Shown: piece after piece, positions 8,977-17,064 of the stretch
How positions within the stretch are numbered: the first letter of the stretch is position 1
Layout: every line of letters starts with the position of its first letter
NCBI GenBank assembly: GCA_001781465.1
Contig: MFLD01000036.1
Coordinates: 15,816-55,121 of the forward strand
Reading direction: 5' to 3'
Length of the DNA: 39,306 nt
Source of the DNA: Candidatus Kaiserbacteria bacterium RIFCSPHIGHO2_02_FULL_49_16
Lineage (GTDB): Bacteria; Patescibacteriota; Minisyncoccia; Phycocordibacterales; UBA2100
The notes under the pieces: model-generated
Seen by the model: the letters and a program-made list of their open reading frames with translations, nothing else
Databases searched by the model: none
What the model was told of the DNA's origin: nothing
Made by a program: the position numbers and the translations under genes

Positions 8977-11900
8977 ATGACTTCTCCCGGCGCAAAATAT
9001 CTTGAAGGCCTGAACGAAGTCCAAAAACAGGCTGTTTTGCACAAAGACGGGCCGCTTTTAATCGTCGCGGGGGCTGGCGCGGGAAAGACTAAAACCATAA
9101 CTCACCGAATCGCACATCTCATAGAGAGCGGGGTGCCATCTAGGAGCATTCTTGCCGTCACATTCACCAACAAGGCGGCGGGGGAAATGCGCGAGAGGGT
9201 GAGCCGGCTTCTTCCTGGGGCGCGAGGCGGACTGCCGCTCATTGCGACATTCCATTCGCTCGGAGTCCGTCTCCTGCGGGAATTCCACAAAGAGGCGAAA
9301 ATCCCCCGCGGGTTCTCGATTTGGGACCAAGACGATAGCTCACGAGCGGTCAAAGCCATTTTGAAACAACTCGGCACCGATGAATGGACGCCGAGGCAGA
9401 TACTTTCGGCAATTTCGCGCGAAAAGGGAGCGGGGAAGGCGATGCGCGACTATCGCGAAAAAGCGGGAAACCGCCGTGAACAGATGGTGGCGCTCGTATG
9501 GGAGCGATACGAAAAAGTTCTGAACGAAGAAGGCGGACTCGACTTTGACGACCTTCTGTTTCGTACTCTCACACTTTTCCGCGACTCGCCAAAAACACTT
9601 TCGCTTCTGCAAAATCGCTGGCACTATCTAACGATTGATGAGTATCAGGACACAAGCGCTGTGCAATATGAAATGATGAAGCTTCTTTGCGGGGATCGGA
9701 GCAATATTTGCGTAGTGGGCGACTTGGACCAGTGTCTCGTTGCAGGAACACAGATAACCATGGCTGACGGTACGACAAAATCGATTGAGTCCGTACATGC
9801 TGGGGATTTCGTTCTGTCCAATCACGGAAGCGGACACCTAAAACCCACAAGAGTGACTCGTTCTCGCTCGCGCAAATTCACGGGCGACCTCGTTGAGCTC
9901 ACATTCAAGTCGGGCAAAAAACTCGCGAGTACTCCGGAGCATATCCATTTCGCCGGATATAGATTGGGAATCGTTCCGCAATCATATTTCACATATCTTA
10001 TGCATAAGCGAGGCATCGGGTGGCGTATCGGCGTTTCGCAAGTGTATACAAACGGGCAGCGGATGCCGATGATTGGATTTCGGCTTCGCTACAATCAAGA
10101 ACATGCTGACAAGGTGTGGATTGTTGGCACGCACACGACACCAAATGAAGCCCGTGTTTTTGAGTACATCACTTCGCTCGAGTACAAAATACCAACCATT
10201 CCCTTCGTGGCCCGCAAAGGCCTAAGTCTAAAGGGTTATGTGCATGACCAACGGGCAATAGAAAGTGTGTTTGAACATTTTGATACCGACAGCGCGGCGC
10301 GCAAACTCCTGAAAGCGCGCGGACTAACTTATGAATATCCTCATCATCGCGCGCAGGCAACGACAGGCGAGCGGCGGAACATCGTCGTTACACTTTGCGG
10401 AAGCCAAAGAAAGATGACGCCGATGCATCGCATTGCTATTGCCGCAAGCGACCCAAAAGACAAGCGGGCACTCGAATCAATAGGCCTCTCGATACGACCG
10501 GCAAAAAAAGGTTCGGCCAATTGGCGATTCGAAAGCGCGTACAAAGATTATGGGGCTTTGTGTGAAATCGTGAAAAAAATACAGGCCGTATTGCCACACG
10601 CAGAAGTTGTCGAGATGGCGCGCCTCGGTGGCAACAAAAAGAAACCGAAAGACGGCAATTCTCTCCCATATCTACCGGCCAGCTCCGTTTTGCCTGGCAT
10701 GGCAGTGTTCGACGGCAAAAATAACTACGATATTGTGGAGCGGGTTAAGCGTGTCCCCGCAAAACAATCTTTGGTTTACGACTTGGACATCGAAAATACC
10801 CATAACTTCATAGCAAATGGCATTGTGACCCACAATTGCATCTACACATGGAGACAGGCGGAGATTGAGAATTTGCTTTCGTTCGAGCGCATTTTTTCCA
10901 AAGCGAAAGTCGTTCGGCTCGAACAAAACTACCGCTCGACGCGGACAATTCTTGCCGCGGCAAATTCTGTGATTGAAAAAAATTCAAATCGCATTCCAAA
11001 AACGCTTTTCAGCGAAGGCGCGACAGGCGAGCCGATAACAACCTACGATGCGATGAATGAGCGGGACGAATCGTGGTTTGTCGTTGAGCAATCGGCGCTG
11101 TTGATGGATAAAAAAGTGCCCGCGAATGAAATCGCGGTTCTTTATCGGGAAAATTCACAGTCGCGAGTGCTGGAGGAAGCTTTTTTGCACGCGGGCTTGC
11201 CGTATCGCGTGCTCGGCACGCGATTTTTCGAGCGCAAGGAGGTGAAAGATGTGCTTTCATATCTGCGGGCTGGGCTGAATCCCAAAAGTAAAAGTGATGT
11301 GGTGCGAATAGTCGGAGTGCCTCCTCGTGGAATCGGGAAGGTAACGCTTGAGAAAATGTTTGCGGGCGAAGTATTGGGTGGAGCCGGGGCAAAGGTGACG
11401 GCGTTTCAAAGCACGCTCGCAAAAATCAGAGAGGCCATAAAAGTTTTACCCGCATCTGAAGCCGTTCGTTTCTGTATTGAAGCAAGCGGGATACAAAAGA
11501 TGTTTGATGGAAAAACAGAAGAAGGCCGTGAACGGCTCGGCAACATCCGTGAGTTGGCAAACCTCGCGGCAAAATACGAGAACGAAGAACCGCCGTCGGG
11601 AATTGAGAAACTTCTGGAAGAAGCCGCTCTCCAGAGCGAGCAGGACCAGCTTGACGTGGACAAAGACAAGGGGGGCGTCACTCTTATGACGGTGCACGCT
11701 TCCAAAGGACTGGAGTTTGATGCGGTCTTTATAGTGGGAATGGAACAGGGGCTGTTTCCATCTATGAGGAACGATGCGGAGCGAGACCCGGAAGAAGAAC
11801 GACGGCTGTTTTATGTTGCTCTCACGCGCGCACGAAAGCATTTGTTCCTTTCTTACGCGCACGAGCGCACAAAGTACGGTTCGCGGGAAGGAGCAGTGCC

Positions 11901-11982
11901 ATCAGAATTTTTATCCGATATTGACTCCCGATTGATGAAACATGCGACGAATACTGAGGAAAAGGAGGATATTATTGATTGA
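8977..11982 (+). CDS. UvrD/PcrA-type superfamily I DNA helicase interrupted by an intein
   Basis: Helicase motifs: AGAGAGKTKTITHRI, FTNKAAGEM, LDFDDLL, DEYQDT, VGDLDQ|CIYTWRQA, QNYRST, VTLMTVHASKGLEFDAVF, ALTRAR. Confidence 0.93.
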   Translation: MTSPGAKYLEGLNEVQKQAVLHKDGPLLIVAGAGAGKTKTITHRIAHLIESGVPSRSILAVTFTNKAAGEMRERVSRLLPGARGGLPLIATFHSLGVRLLREFHKEAKIPRGFSIWDQDDSSRAVKAILKQLGTDEWTPRQILSAISREKGAGKAMRDYREKAGNRREQMVALVWERYEKVLNEEGGLDFDDLLFRTLTLFRDSPKTLSLLQNRWHYLTIDEYQDTSAVQYEMMKLLCGDRSNICVVGDLDQCLVAGTQITMADGTTKSIESVHAGDFVLSNHGSGHLKPTRVTRSRSRKFTGDLVELTFKSGKKLASTPEHIHFAGYRLGIVPQSYFTYLMHKRGIGWRIGVSQVYTNGQRMPMIGFRLRYNQEHADKVWIVGTHTTPNEARVFEYITSLEYKIPTIPFVARKGLSLKGYVHDQRAIESVFEHFDTDSAARKLLKARGLTYEYPHHRAQATTGERRNIVVTLCGSQRKMTPMHRIAIAASDPKDKRALESIGLSIRPAKKGSANWRFESAYKDYGALCEIVKKIQAVLPHAEVVEMARLGGNKKKPKDGNSLPYLPASSVLPGMAVFDGKNNYDIVERVKRVPAKQSLVYDLDIENTHNFIANGIVTHNCIYTWRQAEIENLLSFERIFSKAKVVRLEQNYRSTRTILAAANSVIEKNSNRIPKTLFSEGATGEPITTYDAMNERDESWFVVEQSALLMDKKVPANEIAVLYRENSQSRVLEEAFLHAGLPYRVLGTRFFERKEVKDVLSYLRAGLNPKSKSDVVRIVGVPPRGIGKVTLEKMFAGEVLGGAGAKVTAFQSTLAKIREAIKVLPASEAVRFCIEASGIQKMFDGKTEEGRERLGNIRELANLAAKYENEEPPSGIEKLLEEAALQSEQDQLDVDKDKGGVTLMTVHASKGLEFDAVFIVGMEQGLFPSMRNDAERDPEEERRLFYVALTRARKHLFLSYAHERTKYGSREGAVPSEFLSDIDSRLMKHATNTEEKEDIID
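9733..10836 (+). other. Intein coding segment (368 aa) within the UvrD-like helicase
   Basis: Begins CLVAGTQITMADGTTKSIESV (block A) with TPEH (block B); ends VYDLDIENTHNFIANGIVTHN followed by C+1 (blocks F/G); inserted between GDLDQ and CIYTWR. Confidence 0.93.
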
Positions 11983-11983
11983 T

Positions 11984-12796
11984 ATGAAGAAGGGCGCTCG
12001 GTTAGGACAGCATTTTTTGAAATCACCTTGGGCCGCGCGCGCTTTAGCGCGCGCGGCAAACATTACAAGCGAGGATACTGTCCTCGAAATCGGTCCGGGG
12101 AAAGGAGCTCTCACGCGCGAACTCCTCTCGGCGTCAAAAAAAGTAGTCGCGATTGAAAAAGACGAGGCACTGGTGGAAAAATTGCGCGAAAAATTCGCAC
12201 GGGAAATCTTCACCGGCGCGCTTACAATCATTTCCGGCGACATACGAGACATAACTCCTGAAAAACTGGGGCTCGCTTCCGGAAAATACATAGTGGCCGC
12301 GAATATTCCGTATTACATCACAGGGGAAATCATCCGTCAGTTTTTGACGGCGGAGGAACAACCTCGCGCGATGGCGCTTCTTGTGCAGAAAGAGGTCGCG
12401 CAAAGAATCATCAGTAAGAAGGAGAGTTTGCTTTCGCTTTCGGTCAAAGTGTACGGGATTCCAAAGATCGTTGCAAAGGTCCCGCGAGGAAATTTCACCC
12501 CTGCGCCAAATGTTGACTCGGCGATTCTTCTCATCGGTAACATTTCTCGGCAATTTTTCGCAGACCCCGTTAGAAGCGATGCTTATAACGGGGCAGGTGT
12601 AAATGAAAACTTATTTTTTAAAGTTATTCGCGCAGGATTTAAATCTAAAAGAAAATATCTCCTTAACAATCTCGCCCACTTATTCGGGAAAGAATCTGCG
12701 ACTCGCGCGTTTGCCAGTTGCGGAATCAATATGAAAGCGCGGGCAGAAGATGTTACGCTTGAGGCATGGAAATGTCTTGTTCTTAAATTAACTTAG
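11984..12796 (+). CDS. rsmA/ksgA: 16S rRNA (adenine1518/1519-N6)-dimethyltransferase
   Basis: GQHFLKS, VLEIGPGKGALTREL, AANIPYYITGEII, FTPAPNVDSAIL. A TTG start at 11975, closer to aaaggagga, is an alternative. Confidence 0.92.
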   Translation: MKKGARLGQHFLKSPWAARALARAANITSEDTVLEIGPGKGALTRELLSASKKVVAIEKDEALVEKLREKFAREIFTGALTIISGDIRDITPEKLGLASGKYIVAANIPYYITGEIIRQFLTAEEQPRAMALLVQKEVAQRIISKKESLLSLSVKVYGIPKIVAKVPRGNFTPAPNVDSAILLIGNISRQFFADPVRSDAYNGAGVNENLFFKVIRAGFKSKRKYLLNNLAHLFGKESATRAFASCGINMKARAEDVTLEAWKCLVLKLT

Positions 12797-13200
12797 AATT
12801 GTCCGCTGGTTCCACCGCCGCCACTAGTGCCACCACTGCCTACGAATGGGGGTGGCACATAAGCAGGGGCCGGAGCACCGCTCGACCCCATCATCTCAAT
12901 TGCTACCCCGGGGATAACAACCGGGCCTATCGGCAATATGACACAGATATAGGGAATGCTCGTGAGACCTAGTAGCCACTTACCAGGAGCAGGAGGACCA
13001 TTTGAATAGGTACGAGTGATTGGCGTCCATAGATAAATTCCTGGGTTTGGAGGACCAATCAGGGCAAGGATACTTCCGCTAAAAAAGCAAGGAAGAGCAA
13101 TCTTTGTTTGGCCGCCGAAAGGATAAGCAAGCGCGACGTTGGGCGCGCTAAAAAGAAGCATCGCGCACAACATTAGAACCGATATGTGGCGTCGAAACAT
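12793..13200 (-). CDS. Small exported protein with signal peptide and Gly/Ser/Pro-rich C-terminus
   Basis: Signal peptide HISVLMLCAMLLFSAPNVALA; convergent with ksgA. Confidence 0.6.
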   Translation of the reverse strand: MFRRHISVLMLCAMLLFSAPNVALAYPFGGQTKIALPCFFSGSILALIGPPNPGIYLWTPITRTYSNGPPAPGKWLLGLTSIPYICVILPIGPVVIPGVAIEMMGSSGAPAPAYVPPPFVGSGGTSGGGGTSGQF

Positions 13201-13279
13201 AAGTTATATTCTAACACTACTAGTGCGGGTATCTGGAATATCAACGATAATCAACGGCCGTATAGAATCGTTGATATGT

Positions 13280-13314
13280 TCACATGCAGTGAGGCGACGC
13301 CTCACTGCATGTGA
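13280..13314. repeat. 35-nt palindrome upstream of the 13367 gene
   Basis: tcacatgcagtgaggcg-a-cgcctcactgcatgtga, 17-bp perfect arms. Confidence 0.8.
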
Positions 13315-13336
13315 GGAGTTTCGTGTGCTGTTGCTA

Positions 13337-13371
13337 CTCAACGCTATACGCTATACGCTATACTCTATGAA
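13337..13371 (+). repeat. Heptad array running into a start codon
   Basis: CTCAACG CTATACG CTATACG CTATACT CTATGAA (ATG at 13367). Confidence 0.85.
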
Positions 13372-14290
13372 CTGGCTTCGCGCTCACAGATATACAGCCA
13401 CGCTAATCGCGGCGGCCGTTTTCGTTGTCGTTGGCGGAATACTGGCAAAAAATAAAGAGGGAACAGTTGTACTAATAAGCGGAGATACGCGAAATGTTTC
13501 GGTGGGATATCCATATTACGCTCCGCCTGCTATATCTCCGGAGGTTAAACCTCCGGAGATTGCAGACAACGCGTCTCCGCGCGCGCTATTTTTTGGCCAA
13601 AAAGTAAAGTTGGAAGAAACTCCGGCCATATCTCCGGAGGTTAAACCTCCGGAGGTTCTGGCGGTAACTCGAAATAATTCTCTCGACAATCAATACGCAC
13701 TTTTCTTTAAAGCACTTTCAAATATTCTCTCGCCCGTTGATAAACGTACTCCGGAGCAAAAGGTGCTTTTTGATTATGGAAATCAAGTTGGACTGGCAAT
13801 ACGAAATTTTGAAGATACGCACGGCAACGTTACTCAAGTATTAAGAGACTTCTTTGATAGCCGTACCGACTTCGCTAAAATAGCGAGCATCCCTGAAGCC
13901 GCGGATAAATACGCGCAACTAACCGCGTTGATTGGAGGCAAGAATCAATCAGTTTCCAAGGAATCCGCAATGGCAAATGTTCAAGGAGTCGTGAATGACT
14001 ACGCGCAATTGAGTGTCGCGATACGGAACGTACCTAATGTTCCTCCGCAAGTAGAATCAGCGAATGCGAAACTCTCAAGGGGATACTCCGATGTAGCACA
14101 GGGTCTTTCTCTCCTTACAAAAACAGAAAACGAAGCCCAGTTGCTTGAAGCCATCAAAGCGTACAACGCTGATGCGGATGAATTTATAGAAAATTACGTG
14201 TATCTCATACAGCTTTTCTCCGCGTATGGAGTAAAATTCTCCGCAAACGACCCGGGCTCCGTTTTTTCTTTCAGTTTTGGGGGTCTCTAG
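13367..14290 (+). CDS. Hypothetical membrane-anchored exported protein (secretion cluster)
   Basis: N-terminal TM ATLIAAAVFVVVGGILA after MNWLRAHRY; the upstream extension in the ORF track runs through repeats and is rejected. Confidence 0.7.
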   Translation: MNWLRAHRYTATLIAAAVFVVVGGILAKNKEGTVVLISGDTRNVSVGYPYYAPPAISPEVKPPEIADNASPRALFFGQKVKLEETPAISPEVKPPEVLAVTRNNSLDNQYALFFKALSNILSPVDKRTPEQKVLFDYGNQVGLAIRNFEDTHGNVTQVLRDFFDSRTDFAKIASIPEAADKYAQLTALIGGKNQSVSKESAMANVQGVVNDYAQLSVAIRNVPNVPPQVESANAKLSRGYSDVAQGLSLLTKTENEAQLLEAIKAYNADADEFIENYVYLIQLFSAYGVKFSANDPGSVFSFSFGGL

Positions 14291-14342
14291 AGACTCCACA
14301 CGTCAAATCAAGGGGAGTCCTTGATTCGCTTCTCACGCCAAG

Positions 14343-14365
14343 TGTCAAACACCGAGTGTTTGACA
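14343..14365. repeat. TGTCAAACAC palindromic repeat, copy 1
   Basis: tgtcaaacaccgagtgtttgaca. Confidence 0.8.
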
Positions 14366-14581
14366 TTTCAGAGAAATACCCAGGGTCTCAAATACTCCAA
14401 TTCTCGAGGAGACACCTTGCAAATGCCAAGAAGTCACCTCGAGATTCAAAATCCGCGAGGAGGGGCCTTTGGTGTTTCCACTATTTTCTCCGCTAGCTGG
14501 CGGGTGCCAGCTTCATGGGTGTTATAATTTCTATGTGGAAGACAAACGCGCCCCGTTAGAAGCGTGGAAGTTTTGAGTGTT

Positions 14582-15475
14582 ATGGATATACAAAACCGCA
14601 ATAAGAAATCACCTTGGCTTCTAACGGGGCAGGCGAACGATGCGGGGCGTTTTTTGCTGTGGCGGCCTACCATGGGAATAAAATTCTCTCCAATGGCGTT
14701 CGCCGCGGTATTCTCCGTCGTAATATTTCTAGCGGCACTCGGCTGGCGCGCGACTAGAACAATAGAAACCCTTAATCCAAACTCTTTCTCTGATACAAGC
14801 GGGATTAACGGGCTTAGAAACAACGATGGCCGTGTGATTACTGCTGGGGCTACTGTTGGCGCGCAAGCCAGGGCATACGCGACATCATCAGACCCGAACA
14901 ACTTCTCGAATGTGCAATACGATGTGTTCGGACAGCTACTCGGCGCTTATGTGGAGCTTAAAAACTCCGGCACATACACAGAGGGAAAAGGGGTAGACCT
15001 CGCGAATCGTATTGCCGAGACGACTATGGCGCCTGTCGCGTATGCCGAAATCACGAGAGACAAAATAAAAACCGACGCGGATGTATCGCGCGAGCGAGTG
15101 ATTGCTTACAGGAGCGATTTGCAAACAGCGCTCGCGCAGCTTCTCTTGAATACCGAGTCCGAATTGGGGATTTTCAACAGGTACGCGCAAACCCAAGACA
15201 AACATCATCTCGAAACCTTGAGGGAGGTCGCGGGAAGGTATCACAAAACTGTTTCTCTGCTCTCTGCGATGACTGTTCCGAAGGACGCGCTTGATTACCA
15301 TCTCGGCATCACCAACTCCCTTTTGGAATTCGCGACAACACTCGACGCGATGATGAGAAACGCGGATGACCCGATGGCGACTTTGGCGCTTCTGCGCACA
15401 TACAACATGGCTGAAGAGAATGTGTACGCATCTTTCAACTCTCTCGCCTCGTACGAAAAGCGGAAAATTCTATGA
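14582..15475 (+). CDS. Hypothetical membrane-anchored protein (secretion cluster)
   Basis: TM segment FSPMAFAAVFSVVIFLAALGW; ORF ends overlapping the next start. GTG at 14564 is an alternative start. Confidence 0.7.
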   Translation: MDIQNRNKKSPWLLTGQANDAGRFLLWRPTMGIKFSPMAFAAVFSVVIFLAALGWRATRTIETLNPNSFSDTSGINGLRNNDGRVITAGATVGAQARAYATSSDPNNFSNVQYDVFGQLLGAYVELKNSGTYTEGKGVDLANRIAETTMAPVAYAEITRDKIKTDADVSRERVIAYRSDLQTALAQLLLNTESELGIFNRYAQTQDKHHLETLREVAGRYHKTVSLLSAMTVPKDALDYHLGITNSLLEFATTLDAMMRNADDPMATLALLRTYNMAEENVYASFNSLASYEKRKIL

Positions 15476-17061
15476 ACACGAAAATTTCATTCATCCTTCT
15501 TATTTTTGCATTAGCTGTATTCGCTTTGCCCAGTGGTACCAACGCTCTAGATGTCACCGCCCCGGTAATTGATTGTCGGAATGCCCCGTCATCAAGCGTG
15601 GGGCGCACAGCGGCAATGGGAGGGTCATTCGTCCCAGTGAGCGATGCGGCTGTCACGCTAAATACCGGCATTTTGGTCTACAAAGAATGTGTTTTGAACG
15701 AGCTGATAAGCAAGCAGGTACAATTTCAGACTTCCAAGCTGCTAAAATCAACTCTTGAGGATTTCGTGGGAGGCAGAGAAGTGTGCAACTGGGTTGACGA
15801 CCAGTACATTTGCGAAAATAGGTCGTACTACCCTACAAATCTTCCGAAAGAATTGGCGGAAGTTGCGCAAAACACAGTGACAGAGGGCTTGAATGGCGAT
15901 CTGTACAATCAAATCCCTGATTCATATCAAGGCCTAGTTAAGCAGGCAGTTTATCGCACGAATGCCCAACAAACCAAAAATCCGGGCGCGTCGTTCGCAT
16001 GTTCGTACGAGGGAACGCCAGCGGAGCTCATCGCTGTTCAGAACGGTTCATACAACGGACCGCGAGACCTTTTTGCTGTTGCTGATTCAAACTGCAATCC
16101 GCTTCTAAGTTACTACAATGTGAAAAGCGACATCATGGGCAGAGCGAGTGCGGCAACGCAAAACACGCTTACCGAGCTCTCCATGAATAACAACGTGTAC
16201 AGCAAGACAGAGATAGATGAAAACGGCCTGCGGCGCGTTACCGTTCCCGGATTTATTTTGGCCAATAACTTGGGAGAGAAACTTGGTTCTGGTTTCCGCC
16301 AGCTTGAAAACCAGCGAGAGACTGGACAGCTTGTTGACAAATTTTTCTCAGGAATAGGAAATCAGCTCATCTCCGCGGGCATTGGCGGGCTCAAAGGCCT
16401 TCTCAGTTCGTCGCCCGGGCAACCATCATACATCGACCAAGTGGTCGCCAATACCAGCGCGGCGGCGCAAAACACGCAAACAGCCTTCACGACGGACGCC
16501 GTCTTGGTGGCACTCGGGAATGAACAGGAATTTCTGAGGGCAAAACAAGCAACGGCCGGCATCCTCAGGCAAAAAGATGCGCAGTTGCACGCGGCAGAAG
16601 ATAGATGCTGGAGCGACTTTGTGCTCCCTACCGTAAACCAATTTGCCCAGACAGAAAATATTACGTTTACTCGCAAAGCAACATCAACGGAGCGTTTCGC
16701 GCAAACGGTCATAGACGCAAACATTATTCCTCTCTTGAGTTCAATCAATGCCGAGATTACCGTTTCCAGTACAACGCTTAACGCGGTAAATACCATAGCT
16801 ATCGGGGTTGCCAACCGCACCGTAGACCAAGTTGATGCCTACAATCAGATAAACGCGCTCCGTACGAGCGGAGCGCTTCATACTTCCGACCAGAAATATG
16901 CCGCTGTCCAAGAAACAGAAAATGTACAGGCCGCGATAACAAGCGTCGTTACAGACATTATAAAGAAATGGGGCGATAGCATGAGCCTGCCTGAAGGATG
17001 GTGCAACACCCTCAACAATAAAGACGCTGTAACTCAATACTGGGTGAACAAGTGGAGATAA
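15472..17061 (+). CDS. Hypothetical exported protein (secretion cluster)
   Basis: Signal peptide MNTKISFILLIFALAVFALPSGTNA; start overlaps the preceding stop (ATGA). Confidence 0.75.
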   Translation: MNTKISFILLIFALAVFALPSGTNALDVTAPVIDCRNAPSSSVGRTAAMGGSFVPVSDAAVTLNTGILVYKECVLNELISKQVQFQTSKLLKSTLEDFVGGREVCNWVDDQYICENRSYYPTNLPKELAEVAQNTVTEGLNGDLYNQIPDSYQGLVKQAVYRTNAQQTKNPGASFACSYEGTPAELIAVQNGSYNGPRDLFAVADSNCNPLLSYYNVKSDIMGRASAATQNTLTELSMNNNVYSKTEIDENGLRRVTVPGFILANNLGEKLGSGFRQLENQRETGQLVDKFFSGIGNQLISAGIGGLKGLLSSSPGQPSYIDQVVANTSAAAQNTQTAFTTDAVLVALGNEQEFLRAKQATAGILRQKDAQLHAAEDRCWSDFVLPTVNQFAQTENITFTRKATSTERFAQTVIDANIIPLLSSINAEITVSSTTLNAVNTIAIGVANRTVDQVDAYNQINALRTSGALHTSDQKYAAVQETENVQAAITSVVTDIIKKWGDSMSLPEGWCNTLNNKDAVTQYWVNKWR

Positions 17062-17064
17062 GGT

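Noticed and set aside
13139-13366. N-terminal extension of the 13367 ORF
   Set aside because: Reads through palindromes and a heptad array; a TM-anchored start at MNWLRAHRY is better.
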